Positions 1-8,101 of a DNA stretch of 64,000 nucleotides are shown here, piece by piece; position 1 is the first letter of the stretch; every line of letters starts with the position of its first letter. The stretch is from assembly GCF_019635935.1 (NCBI RefSeq), contig NZ_JAHBYN010000001.1, positions 2,571,532 to 2,635,531 on the forward strand. Direction: 5' to 3'. The position numbers were made by a program, and so were the translations under genes. Under the pieces are notes generated by a model. That model was not told where the DNA came from. It did no database searches and saw only the letters and a list, made by a program, of their open reading frames with translations. The DNA is from Parvibaculum sp. (GTDB lineage Bacteria; Pseudomonadota; Alphaproteobacteria; Parvibaculales; Parvibaculaceae).

Positions 1-865
1 GCAAGGCGCTTTGATGTCCCTCGCGCATAGCCTCGCTGCCATTGCGCACGATCCGGTAGAAGATGCCGTAATAGGCGGCGCGCGGCGAAAGCGGATCCTT
101 GAACGGATAGAAGACGCTCATGTCGATGGCGCCGTCGCGGTTGATGATGCCAATGAACGAGTCCTGCCGTGCGATCGCGCCCGCCGCTTCGAGCCGCGGC
201 GCGGTGAAGGCCATCTGCGCGGCGGCAACGAAATGTTTCGGCGCCGCCGGCTGGTGCTGCCACGCCGCACCGGCGACAGGCTTCGGCGTGCCGTTGACGA
301 TCAGTGGATTTTTCCCGTTCGACAGCGCGCGCAGTTCGTCCCAGGTCGATGCGCCGCTGTCGTCGAAGCGCACGCCGCAACTCGCGGCCTTTTCGTTCAG
401 CGCCGCCATCAGCCGCGAATTGCGCACGCCATAGGACAGCGGCGCGCCTTCGCTGCGGTCGCGTTTGACGCCCTTGTTGGTCATCCACGCCTCGACGCGC
501 ACGAGCCGCGCCCGCCCGTTCTCCATCCGTGCGACGCTCGCCATCTGCCGGTCGGTCTCGGCCTGCCGCCATTCGGGCCCATAGATGCCGGTCAGTATGT
601 CGTCGCGGCTTGTGTCCGAAGCCGCCGCGTAATAGTCGATGGAGCGCGCCCGCAGCGTGCAGCCGTCGATCAGTTGCCGGGTTTCGGAAACCGGTTTGCC
701 CGCCACGATGACGCGGCCCTCGAAGGCGGGTTCCCGCGCAAGCCTTGTCGCCAGCGTGATGGCGCCGATGCCCCGGCTGTTGATGACCACGCTGTCATGG
801 ACCGGCGCAACCCGCCTGGCGGGCACAAGCCGTCCGTCGCGTCCCTGGAATGCCGCCCCCGCCAT
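1..865 (-). CDS. Putative FAD/NAD(P)-dependent oxidoreductase, 3' end cut by window
   Basis: An open frame runs without a stop from an ATG at 865 down to base 1, giving about 288 residues of an incomplete protein. The start is preceded by GGGGAGG about 13 bases upstream. Near residue 30 a hydrophobic strand followed by SRGIGAITLATRLA resembles a dinucleotide-binding beta-alpha turn, and NPLIVNGT and GAIDMSVFYPF further on recall flavoprotein domains. A flavin-linked oxidoreductase is therefore the best guess, but the full glycine fingerprint is not present and the substrate cannot be read. It is divergent from the short-chain dehydrogenase at 972, with 106 bp between them that must hold both promoters. 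Confidence 0.5.
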   Translation of the reverse strand, partial: MAGAAFQGRDGRLVPARRVAPVHDSVVINSRGIGAITLATRLAREPAFEGRVIVAGKPVSETRQLIDGCTLRARSIDYYAAASDTSRDDILTGIYGPEWRQAETDRQMASVARMENGRARLVRVEAWMTNKGVKRDRSEGAPLSYGVRNSRLMAALNEKAASCGVRFDDSGASTWDELRALSNGKNPLIVNGTPKPVAGAAWQHQPAAPKHFVAAAQMAFTAPRLEAAGAIARQDSFIGIINRDGAIDMSVFYPFKDPLSPRAAYYGIFYRIVRNGSEAMREGHQSAL

Positions 866-971
866 GCCCCGCTATGCGCCTCCCCGCGCACCCGGACGTC
901 ATCATCCGGCCCCGGAGCATAGACCCGGAACCCGCGCGCCGCTAGGCTGCGCCGAAAAGGGGAGGACACCG

Positions 972-1760
972 ATGGATCTCGAACTCAAGGGCAAGCATGT
1001 TTTCATCGCCGGCGCGAGCCGCGGCATCGGGCTCGGCATGGCCCGCGCCTTTGCGGCCGAAGGCGCGAAGGTCGCCATGGCGGCGCGCGGCGTCGAGGCG
1101 CTGGATGCCGCCCGCGATGCGTTGATCGCCGAAGGCGCGAAGGCCGACAGCCTCTTCACCGTCGCCGGCGACATGACGGCCTCGGCCGACATCGCGGTCG
1201 CGCTCGACGCGGCGGAAGCAAAGCTCGGCCCCCTTCATTGCGCCATCGCCAATGTCGGCCTGTCGCGCGCACCTCTCGGCTTCGATGTTTCCGACGAAGA
1301 CTGGGAAGCCGACATGAAGCAGAACCTTTTCGGTTCGGTCTATCTCGGCCGCGAGGCCCTGCGCCGCATCCTGACGCGCGGCCCCGCCGAGCGCGAAGGC
1401 GCCAACCTGATTTTCATATCGTCCATCGCCGGTGTCGACGCGATGGGAACCGCGCTCACCTATGCGGCCTCGAAAGCCGGTATCAATCATCAGACGCGCC
1501 AGCTCGCCCGCTTCGTCGGCAAGGAAGGCATCCGCGTCAACGCCATCGCCCCCGGCAACATTCTCTTTGAAGGCGGTGTCTGGGACCGGAACACCAAGGC
1601 GCGTCCCGAGGCCTGGGACCGCTGGATCAAACGCGAAGTGGCGCTGCGCCGCTTCGGTGCGGTGGAGGAAATCGCCGACGCCGCGCTTTATCTCGCCAGC
1701 CCCCGCGCGTCCTTCGTCACCGGCGAAGTGCTGGTCGTCGATGGCGGTCAGGTCAGGTAG
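972..1760 (+). CDS. Short-chain dehydrogenase/reductase (SDR)
   Basis: The product has 262 residues, the normal length of a classical SDR that oxidises or reduces hydroxyl/keto groups with NAD(P). The cofactor loop is AGASRGIG near residue 13 (A instead of the usual first T). The catalytic Ser lies in FISSIAG and the Tyr/Lys pair in YAASKAG. The C-terminal VTGEVLVVDGGQ is the usual SDR ending. The ATG was chosen because GGGGAGGACA sits just upstream; in-frame codons further 5' have no such site. It shares a GGVWD segment after the catalytic region with the SDR at 15669, so the two are probably related paralogues. Substrate unknown. Confidence 0.85.
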   Translation: MDLELKGKHVFIAGASRGIGLGMARAFAAEGAKVAMAARGVEALDAARDALIAEGAKADSLFTVAGDMTASADIAVALDAAEAKLGPLHCAIANVGLSRAPLGFDVSDEDWEADMKQNLFGSVYLGREALRRILTRGPAEREGANLIFISSIAGVDAMGTALTYAASKAGINHQTRQLARFVGKEGIRVNAIAPGNILFEGGVWDRNTKARPEAWDRWIKREVALRRFGAVEEIADAALYLASPRASFVTGEVLVVDGGQVR

Positions 1761-1766
1761 CCGCCC

Positions 1767-2162
1767 TCAATCCCTGCCGATCGTGTCGTCCTTGAAGAGC
1801 CGCTTGCGCATTTCCTTGTCGAAGACCGGATTGTTGCGGCGCAGCCATTCGAGCACCATGATCGCGTGCTCGATTTCCTCGTCGCGATTATGCTCGAGGA
1901 TTTTCGTCAGGTCGGCATCGGTGCAGGCCTCGGCGCGCTGGTTGTACCAGTCGACGGCCTCGAGTTCCTCCATCAGCGAAACGATGGCGCGGTGCAGGTT
2001 CAAGGCTTCCGCCGACAGATTGTCTTCGTGCAGACCTTCGCTGGACATTGGGGCTCCTTTGGGCTTCGGAAATTCGGGCGGCGCGTCCTGCGGGGTTTCC
2101 GGTGTTGTGGCTTTGGCGCGCTGCCGGCCGAAAATCCGCGAGAAGAATCCGCCATCGCTCAT
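1767..2162 (-). CDS. Encapsulated-ferritin-like protein (EncFtn family)
   Basis: Residues 39-131 match the EncFtn family of small diiron ferroxidases that form decameric rings. The two helices carry MEELEAVDWYNQR (metal Glu) and HNRDEEIEHA (Glu and His ligands). EncFtn proteins normally oxidise and store iron inside an encapsulin shell and carry a C-terminal targeting peptide. Here there is no encapsulin gene nearby and the protein ends soon after the second helix (DDTIGRD). The ATG at 2162 overlaps the stop of the upstream GST-like gene as ATGA. An internal ATG at 2049 has a strong AAAGGAG site 6-7 bases upstream and begins exactly at the conserved domain, so a shorter 93-residue form is likely as well or instead. 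Confidence 0.8.
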   Translation of the reverse strand: MSDGGFFSRIFGRQRAKATTPETPQDAPPEFPKPKGAPMSSEGLHEDNLSAEALNLHRAIVSLMEELEAVDWYNQRAEACTDADLTKILEHNRDEEIEHAIMVLEWLRRNNPVFDKEMRKRLFKDDTIGRD

Positions 2163-3262
2163 TCAAGTACCAGTTGAAAATTGCGCCGGGCGAGGCGCGG
2201 GAACGCCGGGAAACCGGCAAGCCGCTCCCCGCCCGCCTCTTTTAGCATATGCACCGCCTTTTCGCGCGCCCCCTCGTCGAGCCCGCGCAGAAAATCGAGC
2301 GCCCGTTGCAGCATCCACAGGTCGAACGGAAAGATCACGCGCTTGCCGGTCACGCCTTCCAGCGTGAAGTCGTGCATGCCGATCCCCCGCGCCAGCGGTT
2401 TGGCGCGGTCGGCTTCGGGCAGCGCCGCCACATGCGCGTTGAAGGCTTCGGCGGTGGCGAGCAGCACCGGCAGATATTCGCGCATGATGCGCGTGAGCAC
2501 CGGCATCAGCGTCGCCGGAATTTCGTCGTTTGCCAGAAATTCGCCGCCCTTCGGCAGCGGCGGTTTGCTCATTCGCTCCACCCAGCGCGCGACATTCGGC
2601 GCGATGCGCTTCATCAGCGCCCCCGACACGGGGTCGCGGTATTGATGCGCGTAGAGCGGCCCGTAAAGACCGAAATCGCCGATCGACGGCCGCGACCCAA
2701 ACAGAAAATCATGCGCGGCGAAATGCGCATCGAGTTCGGCAAGCAGGCCCTCATAGGATGTCTCGACCGCCGGCCCCGTTTCGGGCGTCACGCCGAGCGC
2801 CGGCAGCGCGCCCGCGAAAGGCCGCGCCGTCTGCTCTCCGGCCTCGCGTTGCCCGGCTTCGTCGAGGTCGGGCCGCGACAGCTTGCCGAATTCGAGCACG
2901 ATCCAGTCGCGATTCTTGGTCCAGCGATAATGCATCGCCGGCAGCTTCAGCCATTCGTCGGCCCAGGCTTCGATGATAAGCGCGGCAAGTTTCTGCCGCG
3001 GTCCTTGCGGATAGACCGGCGCTTCGGCAAACCGCGCCTCGAAATTGTCGATGATCTCGGAGGAATCCTGCCAAGTCTCGCCGTCCGGCGTCGCGACGAC
3101 CGGGATCACCGGCCAGCCGACACGCGGCAATATGATGTCCTTGTAGACCTCGCGCGTCGCCAGCACTTCCGAAAACGGAATGCGCTTGTAGCGCAGATAG
3201 GCGCGCACCTTGCCGGTGAAATAGCTCGCCTCGGCGCCGTAAAGTTCATAACCCTGCGTCAT
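2159..3262 (-). CDS. Glutathione S-transferase-like protein
   Basis: A 367-residue protein whose first 80 residues look like a thioredoxin-fold GST N-terminal domain (YFTGKVRAYLRYKRIPF, then WPVIPVVATPDG and QDSSEIIDNFEARF, the usual cis-Pro and Asp-Ser glutathione contact). The remainder is helical (SIGDFGLYGPLYAH is the typical GST C-terminal motif) but longer than the family norm of about 210-230 residues. The ATG at 3262 follows AAAGAGGAAC; the frame is open further upstream but without a site. Its stop overlaps the start of the EncFtn-like gene, so the two are probably co-translated. A redox or detoxification link with iron oxidation is only inferred. Confidence 0.75.
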   Translation of the reverse strand: MTQGYELYGAEASYFTGKVRAYLRYKRIPFSEVLATREVYKDIILPRVGWPVIPVVATPDGETWQDSSEIIDNFEARFAEAPVYPQGPRQKLAALIIEAWADEWLKLPAMHYRWTKNRDWIVLEFGKLSRPDLDEAGQREAGEQTARPFAGALPALGVTPETGPAVETSYEGLLAELDAHFAAHDFLFGSRPSIGDFGLYGPLYAHQYRDPVSGALMKRIAPNVARWVERMSKPPLPKGGEFLANDEIPATLMPVLTRIMREYLPVLLATAEAFNAHVAALPEADRAKPLARGIGMHDFTLEGVTGKRVIFPFDLWMLQRALDFLRGLDEGAREKAVHMLKEAGGERLAGFPAFPRLARRNFQLVLE

Positions 3263-3280
3263 TCGATGTTCCTCTTTATC

Positions 3281-3355
3281 CCTCTCCCCTCCGGGGAGAG
3301 GGAAGGGGGCCACCGAAGCGGCGAAGCCGCGCAGGTGGGAAGGGTGAGGGGGAGC
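3281..3355. repeat. Intergenic G/C-run element with two hairpins
   Basis: Just upstream of the GST-like gene, CTCTCCCC and GGGGAGAG (3282-3300) form a perfect 8-bp stem with a 3-base loop. GCGGC/GCCGC (3318-3330) forms a second small hairpin, followed by purine-rich GGGAAGGGTGAGGG. A purine-rich stretch with the same flavour occurs at 7981-8040. This looks like a dispersed intergenic element rather than a promoter; only two loosely similar copies are visible here. Confidence 0.35.
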
Positions 3356-3410
3356 GGCATCTGCCGACGCTTCTAACTATCGGCACATTTCATGTCAATT
3401 TACCCGCGCC

Positions 3411-4187
3411 TCACCGCTTGAGCACCTCCGCCGCCTCCACGCCGTTCAGCACGTCCAGATAGAGCGCCTGCCGGCACGCGTCGAGACAGGCGATGATGTG
3501 GCGTGGCCGCGTCCCCGCCACATAGAAAAACAGATTGTAGCGCGCGCCCTCCGTCTCGCCCGGCAGCGCGATATTGCTCTGCGCGTCGAGCTGCCAGACC
3601 GCGTCGTAGGCCGGTAGCCGCGCGCCGTTGGAGGTTGCGGCGGCGAGCAGCGCATCGGCCCGCGCGCGCCGTGCTTCCGTTGCCTCCTCGCCGGCAAACG
3701 CCGTAAAGCGGATGTCGTAGCGCGGATCGAGCCCCGCGTCGCCGGGCGGCGTCGCGCCGGGCGCCAGCGCGAGAATCGAAATCGGGTCGGCCGAACCATG
3801 CGCCACCCATGCCTCGCCGCTCACCGGCACAAGCGCCTGACCTTGCTCCGCGCAAACCCGCACCAGCCAGCCGTCGAAAGGCGGCGGCACCGGGACGGTC
3901 GTGCCCTCCGGCGCGCGGGCGCACAGAAAATCCGCCACATCCGGCGTCGTCTCCGGCCGGCGCTCAGCCTGCGCTGCTTGCGCGGGGCGCGTCCCGGCGC
4001 GCCCGGCGCTGTCCGGCCGCGCCATCGGTATTGCCGGTAGAGCCCCGAGGGTCGCTTCAACCGTCGCGTCGGGCGCCATGTCGGGCAGCGGGTCGCCCGG
4101 CTCCCACACCGGCACACCCGCCGCCGGCGCCGCGGCACACATCGCCGCCGCCAGCATCAGCGCGGCAAGCCGCCTAGCGGCAGCCAT
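3411..4187 (-). CDS. Hypothetical secreted protein
   Basis: A 258-residue protein with a clear signal peptide (AARRLAALMLAAAMCAAAPAAG) and no family I recognise. The mature part is Pro/Ala-rich to about residue 90, then more ordered, with four Cys residues that could form disulfides in the periplasm (CARAPEG, RVCAEQG, ACLDACRQ). I chose the ATG at 4187; a GTG two codons upstream (4193) is also possible. The start overlaps the 3' end of the small secreted-protein gene by 14 bp, so the two are one transcriptional unit. Confidence 0.6.
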   Translation of the reverse strand: MAAARRLAALMLAAAMCAAAPAAGVPVWEPGDPLPDMAPDATVEATLGALPAIPMARPDSAGRAGTRPAQAAQAERRPETTPDVADFLCARAPEGTTVPVPPPFDGWLVRVCAEQGQALVPVSGEAWVAHGSADPISILALAPGATPPGDAGLDPRYDIRFTAFAGEEATEARRARADALLAAATSNGARLPAYDAVWQLDAQSNIALPGETEGARYNLFFYVAGTRPRHIIACLDACRQALYLDVLNGVEAAEVLKR

Positions 4188-4551
4188 CCGCACCGCAAAC
4201 CTTGTTGAGCGGGTTCAGGTCGCCGCTGCGCGCCTCGTCCTCGCGCTTGAAATCGGTGGCATCGCCCGTCTTCCGGTTGAAGGCGTTCCAGGGCTGCTCG
4301 TTCGTCTCCGATTGGCCGAGCGTCACCGTCGTATCGCCGATCGAGAATTGTTGCGCGCCCCCGGCAGGCGGTCCGCCGAAGCCGCCGCCGTCAAGGCGTT
4401 GATACGCCTCTTCCGTGCCGCCCGGTCGCTCATAGGCGAAATCGTCCGGGCATGTTGCCAGCAGCCCACCCGCCTCGCAGGCGGCCTGCGCCGTTCCCCC
4501 GGCGGCGGCCCAGAACGCCACCCAGACGGCGAGCGCGAAAATTCGTGTCAT
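4174..4551 (-). CDS. Small secreted hypothetical protein
   Basis: A 125-residue protein with an N-terminal signal sequence (RIFALAVWVAFWAAAGGTAQA, cleavage probably after AQA) followed by a hydrophilic Gly-rich chain with four Cys (ACEAGG, TCPDDF, VCGADGC). The ATG at 4551 is preceded by GGGGGAG at 9 bases; two other Met codons lie upstream (4560, 4599) with worse spacing. No family recognised. It is the first gene of a two-gene unit with the overlapping secreted protein downstream, and both look periplasmic. Confidence 0.55.
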   Translation of the reverse strand: MTRIFALAVWVAFWAAAGGTAQAACEAGGLLATCPDDFAYERPGGTEEAYQRLDGGGFGGPPAGGAQQFSIGDTTVTLGQSETNEQPWNAFNRKTGDATDFKREDEARSGDLNPLNKVCGADGCR

Positions 4552-4635
4552 CAAAAGCATCTCCCCCGCGAATATCGGCAGAATAGCGAGCTTTTCCACA
4601 TGCCGGAAGTCCGCAGGGCTCCCTTTTTCGGGGCT

Positions 4636-5949
4636 TCACATCCGCCGCATCGTGCCGACGAAACTTTCAACCGGCTGCCGCTTTTCGGTCCGAAGCGCCG
4701 CGACACTGAGCGACACGGCCTCGAAGCCATGCGCTTGAGCCATTTCGCGCAGGTAAGCCTCGGTGTGACGAAAGCGCCGCGCCGGTCCGATCTCGTAGCC
4801 GGCATCCGCGGTTTCCGATTTCTCGGTCGAGAAAACGAACCAGCCGCCGCGCGCGAGAGCGGTGGCGAGGCTTGAAAAAAACGGCGCGAGATCGCCAAGA
4901 TAAATCAGCGTATCGCAGGCAATGGCGAGGTCGAAGCGCGCATCCGCGCCATCCGCCAGCGCCGTCAGCAGGTCGCCGGTGACGATCGCGTCGTAGTGGC
5001 CGCCGGCCTGCGCCGCTGCCGTCATGCGCGGGCTGAGATCGACGCCCGTAAGCGACCGGCAGAACGGCCGGAACGCCGCGCCCGACAACCCCGTGCCGCA
5101 ACCCAGATCGATCGCCGCATATCGTCCGTCGGCGGACAGTCCGGCCGCCTCGGCCGCGGCGCGCAAGGCCGCCGGCCCCATATAGGCAAGCGATCCCGTC
5201 ATATGCGCGTCGTAGCGCGGTGCATAGCCGTCGAACAGTGCCCGCACATAGGCGGCGCTGGCGCGTTTCGGAGGTCCGGCCGCATCCATCTCGGCCAGGC
5301 GGATCGTGGCGCCGCGCCGGTCGGCGGGGTCGCATTGTAGCGAGGCGCGGAAATGTCGCGCCGCCCGCGCCGTCTCGTCCATCGCGCTCCAGGTCTCGCC
5401 GAGGCAGAAATGCGCCTCCGCCAGCGCCGCGCGCTCCGCTGCCGTGTCGCCGGTCGCCAGCCGGAGCACACGTTCGAAATCGCCGATCGCGCGCGGCACG
5501 TCGTCGGCGGCAAGCCGTGCATTGCCGAGCGCCAGCAAGACCTCGGCCGAACGTCCGTCGAGAAAGCTTGCCTCGGTCAGCAGCGACAGCGCCTCTTGAT
5601 GCCGCCCGCAAAGCCCGAGCGCCCGGGCCATGGCGATCAGCGCGCCCGTTCCGGCGCTGCCGTCCTCGACCAGCGGCGCGATCAGCTCGATGGCATTTTC
5701 AGCTTCGCCCATGTCGATCAGGCAGCGCGCCAGCGCCGCGGCAAGACCGGGTGTCCGGCGGCCCGCCGTCCAGCTTGCCGCTTCGGCCTCGGCATGGGCG
5801 ATCGCGGCCTCCCGCGCGCCTTCCGCCATCAGCGCTTCCATCCGCGCCAGAGGATCGTCCGCCAACGGTATATCTTCCGCGGCGGGCGGCGGGGCGGCGT
5901 CGGGAATACTGTCCCCGTCGGCCGGGGTATCCAGAAGCGGGGATATCAT
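4636..5949 (-). CDS. TPR-repeat SAM-dependent methyltransferase
   Basis: 437 residues. The first about 220 form TPR-like helical repeats (for example ALGNARLAADDVPRAIGDFERVLRLA and AHFCLGETWSAMDETARAARHFRASL). After them comes a class I methyltransferase with SAM motif I AIDLGCGTGLSG, acidic loop GVDLSPRM, and a motif IV-like region FDLAIACDTLIYLGDL. This architecture matches a known family of TPR-containing predicted methyltransferases whose substrate has not been defined. The ATG at 5949 is about 100 bp downstream of an array of CTGTCA repeats on the same strand that resembles a Pho box, so expression may respond to phosphate limitation (inference). Confidence 0.8.
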   Translation of the reverse strand: MISPLLDTPADGDSIPDAAPPPAAEDIPLADDPLARMEALMAEGAREAAIAHAEAEAASWTAGRRTPGLAAALARCLIDMGEAENAIELIAPLVEDGSAGTGALIAMARALGLCGRHQEALSLLTEASFLDGRSAEVLLALGNARLAADDVPRAIGDFERVLRLATGDTAAERAALAEAHFCLGETWSAMDETARAARHFRASLQCDPADRRGATIRLAEMDAAGPPKRASAAYVRALFDGYAPRYDAHMTGSLAYMGPAALRAAAEAAGLSADGRYAAIDLGCGTGLSGAAFRPFCRSLTGVDLSPRMTAAAQAGGHYDAIVTGDLLTALADGADARFDLAIACDTLIYLGDLAPFFSSLATALARGGWFVFSTEKSETADAGYEIGPARRFRHTEAYLREMAQAHGFEAVSLSVAALRTEKRQPVESFVGTMRRM

Positions 5950-6051
5950 TTTTACGAGGCGCCCACGAAAACGCCGGACGGAGTTATCCCCGCCCGGCGT
6001 CCGGATTTATGCGCCCGTCCCGCACCCCTCGCAAGTGGCGCGCGAGAATTC

Positions 6052-6080
6052 GTGACAGTTTTTTGACAGGTCGATGACAG
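6052..6080 (-). promoter_or_regulatory. Pho-box-like array of three CTGTCA direct repeats
   Basis: On the minus strand three heptads CTGTCAT, CTGTCAA and CTGTCAC follow each other at exactly 11-bp steps (6080, 6069 and 6058 as 5' ends), with 4-bp spacers, one of them AAAA. This is the architecture of PhoB binding sites (CTGTCAT heptads with a 4-bp spacer). It lies 103-131 bp upstream of the TPR methyltransferase start. A second array at 48179-48218 differs at only 2 of about 30 positions. Confidence 0.6.
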
Positions 6081-6090
6081 AGTCGCCGTT

Positions 6091-6945
6091 TTACCCCTTG
6101 AGCGTACACTTGCCATTGTTGATGACGACCGCGTCGCGCGCCTTGACCCGCGCCCGGAACGAGATGACGCCCTTGTCCTTCCAGAGGTCGACGGTGATCG
6201 TGTCGCCGGGAAAAACCGGCGCCGAAAAGCGCACATCGAAGCCGGTGATCTGCGTCGGATCGTAGTCGAGCGCCTTCGAAATGATCGCGCGGCAGCAGGT
6301 GCCGTAGGTGCAAAGCCCGTGCAGGATCGGCTTCGGGAAGCCGACCGCCTTGGCGAATTCGGGATCGGAGTGCAGCGGGTTGCGGTCGCCGGAAAGTCGA
6401 TAGAGAAGCGCCTGTCCCGGAAGGGTTTCGGCGTCGACGCTCATGTCCGGTTCGCGTTCGGGCAACGCATGCGGTTGCGGTGCGCCTTCGCGCGGTCCGC
6501 CGAAGCCGCCGTCGCCGCGCGCGAAGATCGTCGATGTCAGCGTGCAGAGTTTGTCGCCGCTCTTCTTCTCGTTGATGCTGGTTTCGGTAACGATGATCGC
6601 GCCCTTGCCTTCGCCCTTGTCCCAGGCGCCGACGACGCGGCTGTCGGTCACGATCTGCGCGGCCACCGGCAAAGGCTTGTAGAGCTTCAGCTTCTGCTCG
6701 CCATGCACGACCATCGCATAATTGATACCGCTGTCGCCGATGGCGCCCGCGCCCCATGAAATCACGGTCGCCAGCGTCGGCACGGTTTTCAGATTCTTCT
6801 CATAGACGAACGGCAATTCCTTTTCGTCCATCGGGTCGCGCCCGAAACCGACACCGAGCGCATAGAGCATCGTCTCGCGGTCGCCATAGCTGAATTCCTG
6901 GCCCGAGGCTTTCAGCCCCATCAGCACGTCGTAATTGATGGCCAT
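6091..6945 (-). CDS. MaoC-type (R)-specific enoyl-CoA hydratase (hydratase 2 family)
   Basis: 284 residues arranged as a double hot-dog. The N-terminal half resembles the MaoC N domain and the C-terminal half carries the hydratase-2 signature: SGDRNPLHSDPEFAKAVGF (catalytic Asp and His) and PILHGLCTYG. It should hydrate trans-2-enoyl-CoA to (R)-3-hydroxyacyl-CoA, as in the C-terminal region of peroxisomal multifunctional enzyme 2. ATG 6945 is preceded by AGGGAGGAGCC. It is the last gene of a minus-strand run with two hot-dog thioesterases, which fits fatty-acid or branched-chain/steroid side-chain degradation. Confidence 0.85.
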   Translation of the reverse strand: MAINYDVLMGLKASGQEFSYGDRETMLYALGVGFGRDPMDEKELPFVYEKNLKTVPTLATVISWGAGAIGDSGINYAMVVHGEQKLKLYKPLPVAAQIVTDSRVVGAWDKGEGKGAIIVTETSINEKKSGDKLCTLTSTIFARGDGGFGGPREGAPQPHALPEREPDMSVDAETLPGQALLYRLSGDRNPLHSDPEFAKAVGFPKPILHGLCTYGTCCRAIISKALDYDPTQITGFDVRFSAPVFPGDTITVDLWKDKGVISFRARVKARDAVVINNGKCTLKG

Positions 6946-7038
6946 TTCTGGCTCCTCCCTTGGCTTTTTTGAAGTCTGTTGGGCCCTAGCAAAGCCGCTC
7001 GCGCGGGCATTGTCCAGCCGCAAAGAAGGCGCCGGCCG

Positions 7039-7473
7039 TCAGCGCGCGCCGAGCACTTTCCACAGGCTCGTCGCGGTCGCGACATCGGCGCCGCCGACCG
7101 AGAACCGCCCGGAAACGAACACGACGGCGCGCGTGACGCGGTCGACCTGCGTCCGGCATTCGATAAGGTCGCCCGCACGCGCTTCGGCAAGAAAGCTCGC
7201 CTGCATGCTCAGCGTCACGCAGTCGCCGCCCGCCGCGCGATTGGCCGCGCCGCCGAGAAACGCATCGGCAAAGGTCATCAACATGCCTTCATGCACGGCG
7301 CCCGTTTCGTCGACATGCCGCGCATCGGCAATGAAGGAAAACAGGCGCGCACCGTCGCTGTCCGTTCGTTCGAACAGCGGCCCGACATAAGCCTCGAATG
7401 GATCGTGCAGCGCCGAAACGCGCCAGCCCTCGGGCGGCGTCACGTTCGCGGGCGAGGGCAGAGGATCGCTCAC
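7039..7473 (-). CDS. PaaI-type hot-dog thioesterase
   Basis: 144 residues with the hot-dog core of small acyl-CoA thioesterases: HVDETGAVHEGMLMTFADAFLG (the HxG motif with its downstream acidic residue) and the strand TLSMQASFLAEARAGDLIE. It probably hydrolyses acyl- or aryl-CoA esters. The start is a GTG overlapping the TGA of the preceding thioesterase gene (GTGA), implying translational coupling. Followed after 93 bp by the MaoC hydratase. Confidence 0.75.
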   Translation of the reverse strand: MSDPLPSPANVTPPEGWRVSALHDPFEAYVGPLFERTDSDGARLFSFIADARHVDETGAVHEGMLMTFADAFLGGAANRAAGGDCVTLSMQASFLAEARAGDLIECRTQVDRVTRAVVFVSGRFSVGGADVATATSLWKVLGAR

Positions 7474-7871
7474 GCCGCGTCCTGTTCCCTGATCGCGTAG
7501 ACGCCGGTCGCCGTCATCAGGATGCGCGTCCCGACGCGCAGCTCGCCCGAGATGAAGAGCACCGTCCGCGTCGCCCGCGTCACGTGTGCACGGCCCTCGA
7601 CCTTATCGCCGCGCTCGCCGGCGCTGACGAAATCGCAATTGAGCGACAGCGGCTTTGCCTGCGCGTCCGGCGCCTTGGCGCCCGCGGTTTCCTTCGCCAC
7701 CTGCCCGAGCACGATGGAGGCAAGCGCCATCATCATCCCGCCATGCAGCCGGTCGGCGCCGTTGAGGTGACGATCTTCGATTTCGAATTCAAAAGCGCCG
7801 CCGCTTTCGGCGCGCAGCACCGGCCCGGCATAGGCGCCGAAGCCGCTCGTATCGACGGGGGACAGGCTCAT
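7470..7871 (-). CDS. PaaI-type hot-dog thioesterase (second copy)
   Basis: 133 residues from the ATG at 7871. It contains DRLHGGMMMALASIVLGQVA, the HGG motif of PaaI/YbgC-type thioesterases, and SLNCDFVSAGERGDKVEGRAH, the matching second strand. It is clearly a distant paralogue of the next gene (same fold, about the same spacing), with which it shares a 4-bp overlap. The frame is open about 70 codons further upstream but that part is Pro/Arg-rich and crosses a repeat-like G/C stretch, so the internal ATG is preferred. First gene of the thioesterase-thioesterase-MaoC unit. Confidence 0.75.
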   Translation of the reverse strand: MSLSPVDTSGFGAYAGPVLRAESGGAFEFEIEDRHLNGADRLHGGMMMALASIVLGQVAKETAGAKAPDAQAKPLSLNCDFVSAGERGDKVEGRAHVTRATRTVLFISGELRVGTRILMTATGVYAIREQDAA

Positions 7872-8101
7872 GTAAGCGACCGGAAGGTGAGGGGATACCA
7901 ATGGGGCTTTATCTAGACGCTCAGGCGCGCGGAAACAAGAACGGCGGCTCGCCCGTTCGGGATGCCGCCGTAAATATTCTAGGGGAAGGGTGAAGGGCCC
8001 GGCGCCGCCCCCCGGTGGGGGTGGGGTGAGGGAGGGGCGACGCCGGACCTTTCGAGGAATGCGGCGGCTTGTGAGGGACAAACCGCCGCGGAGGAACCTT
8101 C

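Noticed and set aside
1767..3262. Encapsulin shell gene next to the EncFtn-like gene
   Set aside because: The neighbour is GST-like; no HK97-fold sequence seen on either strand from 1 to 6000.
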